From contig NZ_BMSF01000005.1 in assembly GCF_014649015.1 (NCBI RefSeq), positions 310,001 through 374,000 on the forward strand: a stretch of DNA of 64,000 nt, given 5' to 3'. The position numbers and the translations under genes are program-made. Positions 44,701 to 53,409 of the stretch are shown piece after piece (positions within the stretch are counted from its first letter, which is position 1; each line of letters begins with the position of its first letter). The stretch is from Streptomyces narbonensis (GTDB taxonomy: Bacteria > Actinomycetota > Actinomycetes > Streptomycetales > Streptomycetaceae). Below the pieces are notes generated by a model that was not told the origin of the DNA, made no database searches, and worked only from the letters and a program-made list of their open reading frames with translations.

Positions 44701-44792
44701 GCCCGGCCACTGCCTGAGCCCGGCCACTGCCTGAGCCCGGCCACTGCCTGAGCCCGCCCACCGCCTGAGCCCGCCCACCGCCTGAGCCCCGC
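44691..44792 (+). repeat. Six tandem 17-bp repeats at MarR 3' end
   Basis: The unit CACTGCCTGAGCCCGGC is repeated six times back to back, with one to three substitutions in the last three copies. Copy 1 contains the MarR stop codon, and every copy repeats that TGA. There are no spacers, so it is not a CRISPR array. Confidence 0.9.
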
Positions 44793-45077
44793 CCGGCCCA
44801 CACGTGCGCGCCGACGCCCTCACGGCCACGCCGCGCAGGCCGGGCTGCCGCGGTGATCACGTACGCCGGCTCGGCCGCTGGTCGGTGCCCAGTCGCCCGG
44901 TCGGCCCGCCGGAGGGTGCCGGACTCCCGCGGGGCCTCCACAGTGGCCCCATGGAGCAGGTCCCGGACGTGCTGTCCCGAGGCGACCGGTTCACCGCCCC
45001 GGCGAACCGGCCCGCCCGCCAGGTCCACTCCACGACGCACGACGAGTTTGGCGACCGTGGCGAGAGGACGAACTGAC

Positions 45078-46529
45078 GTGGCCGCATCCCCCAGCCCTGG
45101 CGGAGCCACCCCTGACGACCACGTCATCATCATCTCCGGCGCCACCGGCGACCTCGCCCGCCGCAAGCTCCTGCCCGGCCTGTACCACCTGGCCAGAGCC
45201 GGACTGCTCCCCGACCGCTACCGGATCGTCGGCTCGGCCCCCGCCACGGTCGCCCTCGGCAGCGAAGCGTTCCGAGAACACGCGCGCGAGGCGGTCGCCG
45301 AGTTCGGCCTCGCCAAGCCCGAGGGCCCGCAGTGGCTGGAATTCGAGAGCCGACTCACCTTCGGCGCCGCCGACCCCGAGGACCCGGGCCCGCTCGTCGC
45401 CGCCGTCCAGGAGGCCGAACGGGAGATGGGCGGCACTCCCCGGCTCCTCCACCACCTCGCCGTACCCCCGCAGGCCTGCGCCTCGGTCGTGCAGCTGCTT
45501 GGTGCCTCCGGACTGGCCCGGAACGCCCGCGTGATCGTGGAGAAGCCGTTCGGCACGGACCTCGCCTCCGCCCGTGCCCTCAACGACGCCATCCACACCG
45601 TCTTCGACGAGTCCCGCGTCTTCCGCATCGACCACTTCCTGGGCAAGGAGTCCGTCGACAACATCCTCGCCCTGCGGTTCGCCAACGGACTCCTCGAACC
45701 GATCTGGAACCGCGACCACATCAGCCACGTGCAGATCGACGTCCCCGAGCACATCGACATCCAAGGCCGCGCCCACTTCTTCGAGGGAACCGGCACCTTC
45801 CGCGACATGATCGTCACGCACCTGTTCCAGCTCCTCGGGTTCATCGCCATGGAACCGCCGGCCACCCTGGACGCGAACTCGCTGCGCGCGGAGAAGGACA
45901 AGGTCTTCCACAGCCTGCGCCCCGTCGACCCGGCCCGGGTGGTCCGAGGACAGTACGACGGCTACCGGGACGAGCCGGGAGTCGACCCGGCCTCGGACAC
46001 CGAGACGCTCGCGGCCCTGCGCCTGGAGATCGACAACTGGCGCTGGGCAGGCGTCCCCTTCTACCTCCGCTCGGGCAAGGCCCTCGCCGCGAGCCGCCAC
46101 GTCATCACCCTGGGCTTCCGCGAACCGCCCCTGCGGATGTTCCCGCTGGCCGCGCAGGAGTCCGCCGAAGGCCGACACAACGAGCTCGTCATCGACTTCA
46201 ACGACCCCGGAACCATCACCGCCCGCTTCCTCGCCAAGAAGCCCGGCCCCGACATGCGCCTGACCCCGGCGGACATGGTCTTCGACTACGCCGACTCCTT
46301 CAGCCAGGACCACGCCCTGGAGGGCTACGAGCGCCTCATCCTGGACGCCATGCTGGGCGACCAGTCCCTCTTCACCGACGCGACGGGGATCGAACGACTC
46401 TGGGAGGTGGCCGCGCCCCTCCTGGACTCCCCACCGCCGGTCGAGCCGTACGCCAAGGGATCCTGGGGCCCCGACAGCCTGACGGAGCTCATCCGGCCCT
46501 ACCGCTGGCACCTCCCCCGTAGCAACTGA
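45078..46529 (+). CDS. zwf: Glucose-6-phosphate dehydrogenase
   Basis: A 483-residue NADP-linked enzyme making 6-phosphogluconolactone, the first step of the oxidative pentose phosphate pathway. The dinucleotide motif is SGATGDLARRKLLPGLYHLA. The active-site signature is RIDHFLGKESVDNILALRFA, with the catalytic His in DHFLGKE. The structural motifs VEKPFGTDLASARALN and FYLRSGKALA are present. GTG 45078 has GAGAGGA upstream. It stands alone, without the usual tal/opcA neighbours, so it may be a second isozyme. It gives NADPH that the neighbouring OYE could use. Confidence 0.95.
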   Translation: MAASPSPGGATPDDHVIIISGATGDLARRKLLPGLYHLARAGLLPDRYRIVGSAPATVALGSEAFREHAREAVAEFGLAKPEGPQWLEFESRLTFGAADPEDPGPLVAAVQEAEREMGGTPRLLHHLAVPPQACASVVQLLGASGLARNARVIVEKPFGTDLASARALNDAIHTVFDESRVFRIDHFLGKESVDNILALRFANGLLEPIWNRDHISHVQIDVPEHIDIQGRAHFFEGTGTFRDMIVTHLFQLLGFIAMEPPATLDANSLRAEKDKVFHSLRPVDPARVVRGQYDGYRDEPGVDPASDTETLAALRLEIDNWRWAGVPFYLRSGKALAASRHVITLGFREPPLRMFPLAAQESAEGRHNELVIDFNDPGTITARFLAKKPGPDMRLTPADMVFDYADSFSQDHALEGYERLILDAMLGDQSLFTDATGIERLWEVAAPLLDSPPPVEPYAKGSWGPDSLTELIRPYRWHLPRSN

Positions 46530-46895
46530 CCCGGAATCCACAGCCCGACCGCTTCGGCCGCTGTGGTCGTCACCGACTCCGGCGCACGCGGAGCGGTCGA
46601 CCGTCGCCGACAGCGGGGGAGGGGCGGTCCTGCGCGCGGCCCACGGGCGAGCGTGCGTGGGGTCGTCGAACGGGCCAACTCCTGGTTCCATGCCGCGCCG
46701 ATCGCGGATCCACCGGGAACGACGCGACGGAACGGGCCCCAGCCGCTTCGGACGCAGACCACCGTTGCCGGACGCCTCCTCCGCTGCTCGGGTGCCAGAC
46801 GCCCCAACCGCCCATCGGGGCCCCGCACATCACGCCGTTTCGGCGGCGGATAGCATCACGTGTTCATCCCCCCAACCCCTGCCTGGAGTCCCCCC
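46530..46895. other. 366-base intergenic stretch, possible transposase scrap
   Basis: There is no gene. Around 46640-46690 the plus strand reads RGVVERANSWFHAA, which loosely matches the VVERxxxWxH region of IS5-type transposases, but the match is too short to rely on. A GGAG site near 46883 serves the next gene. Confidence 0.3.
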
Positions 46896-47873
46896 ATGAA
46901 CCGCACCCCCGGCTCCCCCCTCTCCCGCCGCAGCCTCATACTCACCGGGGCCGGCGCGTCACTTGCCGCTCTCGGGCTCGGCGCCGGCGCGCAGACCGCC
47001 TCGGCCGATGTGGCCGTCACCAAGCGATTCGACCTCACGCAGCCGTCGCACGATCTGTTCCGGTCCGCGAACACGCACGGTGCTCGGGTTCAGCAGAGCT
47101 TCGCCTTCGACTGGGTGAACAAGTTCCTGTTCGTGGCGACCAAGCGAAGCGGCAGCCCCGAGTCCGCCGGTGACCTGTGCATCAACAAGATGGATTTCGA
47201 CGGGAACTACATCTCGTACATGCACCTCAACGGCTTCGGTCACGGTGTTGCCTTCGCCGCGCTGCCGGACGGTTCCGGCACCGAGCTGTGGATCGAGTGC
47301 GCCGCGAACGGCAGCGGGTACGGTACCGCGCTCGCCCCCGTCCGCTACACCGCCGGCACCACGCTGAACTCGCCGGCCGGCTCGGCCGCGTACCGGCCCA
47401 TCGCCGGGGCCACCGAGTACACCTGCTCTGTCGATCCGGTCTACCGGCGTGTGATCGTGCGCTACCACACCAGCGCCGGGAAGCGCATCGCGGTGTTCCC
47501 CCTCTCCGCTCTTGAGACGCGCAACTTCGGCACACCACTGGTGGACTTCAAGCAGCCGGCCATCTCCGGCACTCCGCAGGGCTACACCCTCTACGGCTCG
47601 TACATGTACTTCCTGACCGGTGACGCATACCCCGGCGACGGCACCCCTACCGGCGACGGCAACTCCTACGTCACCAGCATCGACATCAACACGGGCACCG
47701 TGAAGCAGGGTCCCGTCCTCACCAAGGCGGGCTCCACCCTCCACCACCGCGAGCCCGAGGGCCTGGCGATCTACCGCACGGACGCCGGCGAGGCCCGTCT
47801 CTTCATCGGATTCGCCACGGGTGTGGAGGGCGACCGGCGCTCGAGCATCTTCTACAAGAACGTGCTGGTCTGA
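46896..47873 (+). CDS. Tat-exported P68 RBP/TagC-like beta-propeller protein
   Basis: A 325-residue exported protein. The twin-arginine signal LSRRSLILTGAGASLAALGL is followed by the mature start ADVAVTKRFDLT. The body is a five- or six-bladed propeller related to phage P68 receptor-binding and TagC domains, with repeats such as FAFDWVNKFLFVATKR, INKMDFDGNYISYMHLNGFG and HREPEGLAIYRTDAGEARLF. In actinobacteria such proteins are thought to bind wall glycopolymers. It precedes the glucanase genes, in the opposite orientation. Confidence 0.78.
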   Translation: MNRTPGSPLSRRSLILTGAGASLAALGLGAGAQTASADVAVTKRFDLTQPSHDLFRSANTHGARVQQSFAFDWVNKFLFVATKRSGSPESAGDLCINKMDFDGNYISYMHLNGFGHGVAFAALPDGSGTELWIECAANGSGYGTALAPVRYTAGTTLNSPAGSAAYRPIAGATEYTCSVDPVYRRVIVRYHTSAGKRIAVFPLSALETRNFGTPLVDFKQPAISGTPQGYTLYGSYMYFLTGDAYPGDGTPTGDGNSYVTSIDINTGTVKQGPVLTKAGSTLHHREPEGLAIYRTDAGEARLFIGFATGVEGDRRSSIFYKNVLV

Positions 47874-48013
47874 GCCGCACCCGGCCCCCGCCCGCCCCCA
47901 AGTCAGGTCTACACACGCGTCGCTGACCGGTCGACAGTTCTGCGTCGGAACCACCGCGGGGGTAGGGCGAGGCCGGGGCCCGCGTGGACGCGGCCCCCGG
48001 CACGGAGACCCCG

Positions 48014-49705
48014 TCAGGCGAAGGTGAACCAGTTGACGTTGACGAAGTCGGCCGGCTGACCGCTGTCGAAGGTCAGGTAGACGTCGTGGGTGCCGGTGGT
48101 GCGGCCGATGTCGGCGGGCACGGTACGCCAGGCCTGCCAGCCGCCGGTGTTGGCGACGGCGAAGCTGCCGACCGGGGCGGCCGTGGGGCTGCCGAGGCGG
48201 ACCTGGACCAGTCCGCTGACGCCGGCGGAGGCTCCGGAGGCGACGCGGGCGCTGAACCGGGTGGCTCCGGTGGCGCCGAAGGCGACGGACGAGAACCTGA
48301 GCCAGTCGCCGTTGGACAGGTGGCCGACGTCGGAGCCACCGCCGCCGTCGGAGCACGCCTCGACCTGGGCACCCGACTGGGCGTTGAACGCCTCGGCCTG
48401 GATGGTGGCGAAGGCGCTGACCCCGCCGCCCGTGGCGGTGGCGGTCGGCGTCGGGCTCGGCGTGCCGCCCCCGCCGGCCACGCCGCCGACGGTGATGGTC
48501 CAGCGGCCGGGGCTGCCGGACTGCACCTTGCCCTCGAAGTCGACACCGGCGGGGTGCACGTCGTCGTACGGGAAGGCGTACCCGAGGTGGTCGGGGGTGG
48601 TGTTGTGCAGGATGCGGGCGTAGTGGTTGGTGCGGGGCCGGGTGTAGAAGGCGGCCGGGTTCTCGGCGGTGGGCTGGTGTGCGTTGTCCAGCAGAGTGGT
48701 GCGGTTGAACGCGGCGGCGAGCCGTGCGCTGAGGTTGCCCATCAGGTCGTTGCCCGTGGTGAAGGGCGCGTCGCTGCACGAGAAGATCGACAGGGTCGAC
48801 GGCTTGGCGAAGCTGCCTGCCCCGGGGAACGTGAGGGTGTCGCCGTTGACCCGGCCGGTGAGCGTGCCCCAGGTGAACTGGGTGTCGATGCGCAGGTCGG
48901 TGGAGCGGTACTTGTTCCACACCTCGTCGACGTAGCTGTCGAAGTACCCCCGGAAGAGGGCGTTGTTGCCGCGGATCGCCAGGTTGGGGCTGAGGACGCG
49001 CAGGTCGCCCCCGCCCTTGCTGACGATGAGCCTGCTCCAGTCGCTGCCGTCGGCGGCGGACTGGGCGCGCAGCGCCGAGGAGACCCGGGACAGGCCGTCG
49101 GAGGGCAGCCCGCGCACCGTCTGGGTGCCCTGACCGGTCTCCAGTTGGAAGGCGATGGGGAGCGAGACCATGTCGACGAACGTGATGTTCGCGTACAACT
49201 GGTCGGCGTTGAAGGTGAATTCGCAGAAGTCGTGGTGGACGTCCGCGTTGGGGTCCGTGGGGTTGCTCACCGACGGCAGGGCCAGCCCGCCCCCGCGGTT
49301 CATCAGGAACGTGAGCTTCGCGCCGACGGAGAAGTAGATGCGGCCGCTGTACAGGCGCGGCAGCGTCACCCTTCGCGCGCCGGCGCCGGACGCGTTGAGC
49401 GCGATGGCGCAGTCGGCGCCGAGCGGGGTCTGGTCGTTGGCCGGGGCCGGCGGGTGGTACAGGGTGGAACCGTTGGCCTGGATGAAGGCCCAGTTGCCGC
49501 CCGCCGCCGGGTCGCGGCCGAGCACGTAGGCGTACACCGTGTTGTTGCCGGTGGTGTTGACCAGGTCGAGGGGGAGCGTGGGCGTCGTGGCCGCGCCGGC
49601 GCCGGCCTCGAGCCAGCCGGCCACGGCGGGGACCGCCACGGCCAGGCCCGCGGTCGCGGCGAGGATCTTTCTGCGGGACATCGTGCGCTGATGGCGTGCC
49701 GTCAC
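48014..49705 (-). CDS. GH64 beta-1,3-glucanase with C-terminal CBM6-like domain
   Basis: A 563-residue secreted enzyme that releases laminaripentaose-type fragments from beta-1,3-glucan. A Tat-type signal TMSRRKILAATAGLAVAVPA ends near residue 40. The GH64 domain (about 42-400) has LPLDLVNTTGNNTVYAYVLG and the conserved region DVHHDFCEFTFNADQLYANI. The linker at 410-430 is Gly/Pro/Thr-rich. The last about 130 residues, FATIQAEAFNAQSGAQVEAC to VNVNWFTFA, form a CBM6-like beta-glucan-binding domain. It is in tandem with GH16, in the same direction. Confidence 0.88.
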   Translation of the reverse strand: MTARHQRTMSRRKILAATAGLAVAVPAVAGWLEAGAGAATTPTLPLDLVNTTGNNTVYAYVLGRDPAAGGNWAFIQANGSTLYHPPAPANDQTPLGADCAIALNASGAGARRVTLPRLYSGRIYFSVGAKLTFLMNRGGGLALPSVSNPTDPNADVHHDFCEFTFNADQLYANITFVDMVSLPIAFQLETGQGTQTVRGLPSDGLSRVSSALRAQSAADGSDWSRLIVSKGGGDLRVLSPNLAIRGNNALFRGYFDSYVDEVWNKYRSTDLRIDTQFTWGTLTGRVNGDTLTFPGAGSFAKPSTLSIFSCSDAPFTTGNDLMGNLSARLAAAFNRTTLLDNAHQPTAENPAAFYTRPRTNHYARILHNTTPDHLGYAFPYDDVHPAGVDFEGKVQSGSPGRWTITVGGVAGGGGTPSPTPTATATGGGVSAFATIQAEAFNAQSGAQVEACSDGGGGSDVGHLSNGDWLRFSSVAFGATGATRFSARVASGASAGVSGLVQVRLGSPTAAPVGSFAVANTGGWQAWRTVPADIGRTTGTHDVYLTFDSGQPADFVNVNWFTFA

Positions 49706-49723
49706 GGTGGGGGTCCGTTCTGC

Positions 49724-49828
49724 GTGAGGTCGGGTGGAGGTCTGCGTGGGGCTGGGTGGAGGTCTGCGTGAGGTCGGGTGGGGGTCTGCGTGGGGCTGGG
49801 TGGAGGTCTGCGTGACGTCGGGTGGGGG
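49724..49828. repeat. Tandem 22-bp repeats between glucanase genes
   Basis: The units alternate between two versions, GTGAGGTCGGGTGGAGGTCTGC-like and GTGGGGCTGGGTGGAGGTCTGC-like (each written here only as a pattern). They run for four full copies plus a 17-base partial copy, upstream of the GH64 start codon. Since both glucanases read leftwards, the repeats lie in the GH16-GH64 intergenic spacer. Confidence 0.85.
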
Positions 49829-49900
49829 AGCGAGGGGTGTGGGGAGATCGGGAGAGGGGGGCGGAAGGGAGGGGAGGGCCCGTCCGCCGGATCGGACCCG

Positions 49901-51163
49901 TCAGCCGAGAGTCCACTTCTGGCCGGCCGCGCCGGTGCACCTCCAGGTCTGGAGCCGGGTTCCGTCGGCCGAGGAGTTGCCCTTGGCGTCCAGGCACTTG
50001 TCGGCACCGACATTGGTGAAGTCGTGTGAGGCGGTGTACGTCCACTTCTGGGCGTTGGTCCCGTTGCAGGTGTAGAGCTGGACGATCGCGCCGTCCGCGG
50101 TGGAGCCACCCGCCACGTCCAGGCACTTGCCGAGGGCGCGGACGGTGCCGTCGGTGCCGACAGTCCACTGCTGGGCGGCGTTTCCGGTGCAGTTGTGCAG
50201 CTGGATCGGGGTGCGGTCGGCGCTGGAGGCACCGGCCACGTCGACGCACATGCCGCCGATGCCGCGGATCGGGCGGGCGGCGGGCGCGCTGCCGGAGGAG
50301 GAGGCGCGGACGTAGTCGACGGTCATCGTCTGCGGGAAGGCCGTGGACCCGTCCGGGCTGCCGGGCCAGTCGCCGCCGACCGCGAGGTTGAGGATGATGA
50401 AGAACGGGTGGTCGAAGACCCACTTCTTGCCGCCGGTGTCGGCCGGCGTGAGCGTCTTGTACGTGGTGCCGTCCACCGACCAGACGATCGAGTCGGGGCT
50501 CCAGTCGACGGCGAACACGTGGAAGTCGTCGGCGAAGGCGCGGCCGCCGGGCAGGCTGTACGCGGCGCCGAGGCCGCCCGCTCCCGAGTAGCCGGGGCCG
50601 TGCACCGTGCCGTGCACGGTGTTGGGCTCGCGGCCGATGTTCTCCATGATGTCGATCTCGCCGCTGTTGGGCCAACCGACGGTGCCGAGGTCGTTGCCGA
50701 GCATCCAGAGCGCCGGCCAGATGCCCTGGCCGCGCGGGATCTTGATGCGGGCCTCGAAGCGGCCGTACGCCTGGGTGAAGGTCCGGGCGGTGTTCAGCCG
50801 GGCCGAAGTGTACTGACACTGTCCGTACCAGCAGCCGAGCCCGGCGTCGGTGTTCTTCCGCGCCGTGATGACCAGCTGGCCCTGGCCGTCGAGCGCGGCG
50901 TTGGACGTGCTGTTGGTGTAGTACTGCAGCTCGTGGTTGCCGAAGCCCGAACCTCCGGTCTCCAGCGTCCACTTGGCACCGTCGGGCGCACGGCCGGCCG
51001 CGCCGTCGAACTCGTCGGACCAGGTCTGCGCGGCGACCGCGGCACCGGCCCGCGGTGCGACCGATCCGCTGAACGAGATGAGGACGGCCGCGACGAGGGC
51101 GGCGGTGACGACGAGCACCACGCCACCGAAGGACCAGCGTCGTGCGCGATGAGCAGCAGCCAT
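49901..51163 (-). CDS. GH16 beta-glucanase with ricin-B lectin domain
   Basis: A 420-residue secreted endo-beta-1,3(4)-glucanase. The signal or anchor helix is at residues 10-45. The GH16 catalytic motif is GEIDIMENIG, with the two catalytic Glu flanking the Asp. WSDEFDGAAGRAPDGAKW starts the domain and WPALWMLGNDLG lines the cleft. Residues about 290-420 form a ricin-type trefoil with three repeats (GKCLDVAGG, CNGTNAQKW and similar QxW motifs) that would bind glycan. The identical palindrome 71 bases upstream marks it as co-regulated with the protease. Confidence 0.92.
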   Translation of the reverse strand: MAAAHRARRWSFGGVVLVVTAALVAAVLISFSGSVAPRAGAAVAAQTWSDEFDGAAGRAPDGAKWTLETGGSGFGNHELQYYTNSTSNAALDGQGQLVITARKNTDAGLGCWYGQCQYTSARLNTARTFTQAYGRFEARIKIPRGQGIWPALWMLGNDLGTVGWPNSGEIDIMENIGREPNTVHGTVHGPGYSGAGGLGAAYSLPGGRAFADDFHVFAVDWSPDSIVWSVDGTTYKTLTPADTGGKKWVFDHPFFIILNLAVGGDWPGSPDGSTAFPQTMTVDYVRASSSGSAPAARPIRGIGGMCVDVAGASSADRTPIQLHNCTGNAAQQWTVGTDGTVRALGKCLDVAGGSTADGAIVQLYTCNGTNAQKWTYTASHDFTNVGADKCLDAKGNSSADGTRLQTWRCTGAAGQKWTLG

Positions 51164-51233
51164 GGGCGTGCTCCCTTGTCTGGGGGTTGGGGAACGAGGG
51201 CGACAGGGCGGGGCGAATCCGCGGGGCGTCGCA

Positions 51234-51247
51234 TGAGAGCGCTCTCA
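51234..51247. promoter_or_regulatory. LacI-type operator palindrome upstream of GH16 gene
   Basis: TGAGAGCGCTCTCA is a perfect 14-bp palindrome. It resembles the TGGGAGCGCTCCCA site bound by CebR/CelR-type LacI repressors, with A/T swapped for G/C at one symmetric position. It lies 71-84 bases before the GH16 start codon and is identical to the site at 53214-53227. Confidence 0.75.
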
Positions 51248-51577
51248 GAACGACGGGAAGTTGTCCGCGGGCAGTGAGTATTACGGAGGGGTAACTGTCA
51301 TGGCAACGTCAGCGATCGCTCCTTACGCGCCCTTGACCTGGGCTTTTTCTCGGCGACCTGTGGCTTAACGCTCGCTTAAGGCTGGCTTGAGGGACCGCGG
51401 GGGCCGGTTGGGGCCTCGTCGGAGCGGTCGCCGGGCGGTCCGCGTCGCCGTCGAGCCGGCGGATTCGGTTCCGCGCGTCCCGCCACGGTTCGGGCGGCGG
51501 GGGGGCAGCGTCAAGGCCTGAGGTGTGCACGTCAAGGTGCTGGTATGGGCCTGACCGTCCTGCCCAGGAGGAGTTCG

Positions 51578-51943
51578 ATGCGACGCATCGTCGCCTGTCT
51601 GGCGGCCCTGTTGGTGATGGCCGGAGGACTTGTCTCCACCGGCGCCACCGCCGCCTCCGCCGTCGTCCCGAAGACGCCGGCCCTGACCGCGACAGCCGGG
51701 TTCGCACGGCGGCCGACGACGGCTCGGCGCTGTTCCGCCAGGACGCCAGCTTCTGCGCCCGTCCGGGCATCGGTGGGACCGGCGGCACCTCGTACGAGTC
51801 GCTGAACATACCCGGCTCCTACCTGCGCCACTTCGAGTCCGCGGTGTACATCGCCTCGGGCGCGGGAAGCGGGGGGCTTCGACCGGCCCCAGACGCTCGG
51901 CGCCGACAGCAGCTGGTCGGTCGAGGCGCCCTGGGCGCCCTGA
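51578..51943 (+). pseudogene. Secreted AbfB (arabinofuranosidase B lectin) domain protein, decayed
   Basis: ATG 51578 with AGGAGGA upstream starts a signal peptide MRRIVACLAALLVMAGGLVS. Soon after, near 51700, the frame must change to reach DDGSALFRQDASFCARPGIG, SYESLNIPGSYLRHFESAVY and IASG, the last repeat of an AbfB trefoil. A second shift near 51880 gives FDRPQTLGADSSWSVEAPWAP and the stop at 51943. Most of the AbfB domain and any catalytic domain are deleted. The ancestor was a secreted arabinan-binding protein or hydrolase. Confidence 0.75.
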
Positions 51944-51949
51944 CGGGAA

Positions 51950-51979
51950 CCCCGTCCGGCCCGTGCGGGCCGGACGGGG
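51950..51979. terminator. Perfect bidirectional hairpin terminator
   Basis: CCCCGTCCGGCCC-GTGC-GGGCCGGACGGGG is a 13-bp perfect stem with a 4-base loop. It lies between the AbfB pseudogene stop and the convergent 3' end of the protease gene, so it can serve both. Confidence 0.78.
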
Positions 51980-52040
51980 AGCCGTGCCGCGGGTCCTTCC
52001 GAGCGCGTGCGCCCGGAGGGACCCGCTCGTCGTCACGGAC

Positions 52041-53183
52041 TCAGGCGGTGTGCAGCCGCAGGCCGTACCGGCCGAGGATCTCGTTGATCGGCTGGAACCA
52101 CGTCTCGCCGCCGGAGGAGCAGTTGCCCCAGCCGCCGGAGGTGACGCCCTGGGCCTGGTCACCGCTGAGGAACGAGCCGCCGGAGTCGCCGCCCTCGGCG
52201 CAGACGCTGGTCTTGGTCATCTGGTAGACGGCGCCCTGGCTGTAGTTCACCGTCTCGTTCTTGGCCAGGACCGTGCCGCAGCGCCAGTGCGTGGTCGAGC
52301 CGGAGCGGCAGATCGAGGAGCCCACAGGCGCCTCGGCCGACCCGCGGACCAGCTGGTCGGGGATGGTGCCCCAGCCGAGGACGACGGGCACGGTCCACCA
52401 GCCGCTGTGGATCGAGACGTACGCGTAGTCGTCGCCGGGGAACGAGGAACCCTGGAAGGTGCCCATCGCGGAACCGTCCCAGCCGCGCACCGCCGCGCCG
52501 GCCCGACCGCAGTGCCCGGCCGTCACGAAGCCCCCGTGCACGGAGAAGCCGATCGAGCAGCGGACGTTGCCGGTGTAGTACGGGTCGCCGCCGACCGTGC
52601 CCGCCGCGTAGGTTCGGGGCGCCTGCGCCGTCTCGGCGACGGTGACGGCGCCGCCGGCCCGGGCCCGGTCCACGAAGGACCGCACGGCGGGGGTCTGCCG
52701 CTCGGAGCGCACGACGTCGACCACCACGCTGTTGCTCTTCGGGTCGACGTGCCAGCCGGCCACTCCAGCGGGTGCGTTCAGCGTGTCCAGGCGGGCCTTG
52801 GCGCGGTCCAGCGCCGCCGCGCTGTGCCGGACCAGCCGGGTGTCGGCGCCCAGTGCCCGGACCTCCGCCTCCTCGGCGCGGTCGGTCACGGCGACGACGA
52901 GCCGCCCGGTCGCCGCGTCGAACCAGGAACCGCCGTAGGCCGCGCCCGCGCTCCGGCGGGCGGCCTTCTCCACCTCGACGGCGGCCTTCTCGGCGGTGAG
53001 CCGCTCCTCGGCCTCGGCCGCCGTGAGCCCGAGGTCCCGGCTCATGGCGTCGAGGAGGCCGGCCGAGGCGGACGGCGCCGCCGCGGGCTCGGGGAGCGGG
53101 GCCGCGCCGGCCTGGACGGCGCTCAGACCGACCGTCAGGAGTACGGCGGCGATGGCGGCGCGCAGGGGGGTGGTGCGTTTCAC
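52041..53183 (-). CDS. Streptogrisin/alpha-lytic-type serine protease (S1) precursor
   Basis: A 380-residue secreted chymotrypsin-fold protease. The signal peptide ends at AGAAPLPE. The prodomain (about 40-185) has the alpha-lytic-protease prodomain pattern GSWFDAATGRLVVAVTD and GWHVDPKSNSVVVDVV. The mature enzyme has catalytic His in TAGHC, Asp in GDDYAYVSI and Ser in GGDSGGSFLS, with Cys pairs typical of streptogrisins. GTG 53183 is preceded by AGGAGG. The identical operator palindrome lies 31-44 bases upstream. Confidence 0.93.
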   Translation of the reverse strand: MKRTTPLRAAIAAVLLTVGLSAVQAGAAPLPEPAAAPSASAGLLDAMSRDLGLTAAEAEERLTAEKAAVEVEKAARRSAGAAYGGSWFDAATGRLVVAVTDRAEEAEVRALGADTRLVRHSAAALDRAKARLDTLNAPAGVAGWHVDPKSNSVVVDVVRSERQTPAVRSFVDRARAGGAVTVAETAQAPRTYAAGTVGGDPYYTGNVRCSIGFSVHGGFVTAGHCGRAGAAVRGWDGSAMGTFQGSSFPGDDYAYVSIHSGWWTVPVVLGWGTIPDQLVRGSAEAPVGSSICRSGSTTHWRCGTVLAKNETVNYSQGAVYQMTKTSVCAEGGDSGGSFLSGDQAQGVTSGGWGNCSSGGETWFQPINEILGRYGLRLHTA

Positions 53184-53213
53184 GGGACCTCCTGGTGTGG
53201 GGGTTGGCCATCT

Positions 53214-53227
53214 TGAGAGCGCTCTCA
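53214..53227. promoter_or_regulatory. LacI-type operator palindrome upstream of protease gene
   Basis: TGAGAGCGCTCTCA, identical to 51234-51247. It sits 31-44 bases before the protease GTG, close enough to overlap the transcription start or leader, as expected for a repressor site. Confidence 0.75.
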
Positions 53228-53332
53228 GTGAGCGCCGTCGTCACGCTATCCGGCCCCGCTTGTCAGGTCCATACCAGGTTTCGGCCGTCGCGACGGCAGC
53301 GCCGGAGCGCCGCCCCCGGGCACGGCGAAGTC

Positions 53333-53362
53333 CCGGACCGCGGGCCCGTGCCCGCGGTCCGG
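53333..53362. terminator. Perfect 12-bp hairpin (first of two)
   Basis: CCGGACCGCGGG-CCCGTG-CCCGCGGTCCGG is a perfect 12-bp stem. With the next hairpin it forms a double terminator-like block between the protease promoter and the galM remnant. Confidence 0.6.
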
Positions 53363-53367
53363 GGAGC

Positions 53368-53400
53368 CCGGGGCCGCGCGGTGTTCCCGCGCGGCCCCGG
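53368..53400. terminator. Perfect 13-bp hairpin (second of two)
   Basis: CCGGGGCCGCGCG-GTGTTCC-CGCGCGGCCCCGG is a perfect 13-bp stem with a 7-base loop, five bases after the first hairpin. It may once have terminated a gene now lost. Confidence 0.6.
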
Positions 53401-53409
53401 CGGACGTCG

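Noticed and set aside
44691..44792. 17-bp tandem units as a CRISPR array
   Set aside because: Units are contiguous without spacers and no cas genes are present.
49724..49828. 22-bp units as a CRISPR array or iteron origin
   Set aside because: There are no spacers and no replication gene nearby; the two alternating unit versions point to simple tandem expansion.
46959..50972. A 1337-codon minus-strand open frame through the glucanase genes
   Set aside because: It is out of frame with GH64, GH16 and the TagC-like gene, all of which have clear domains. It has shadow composition of Arg/Pro/Gly.
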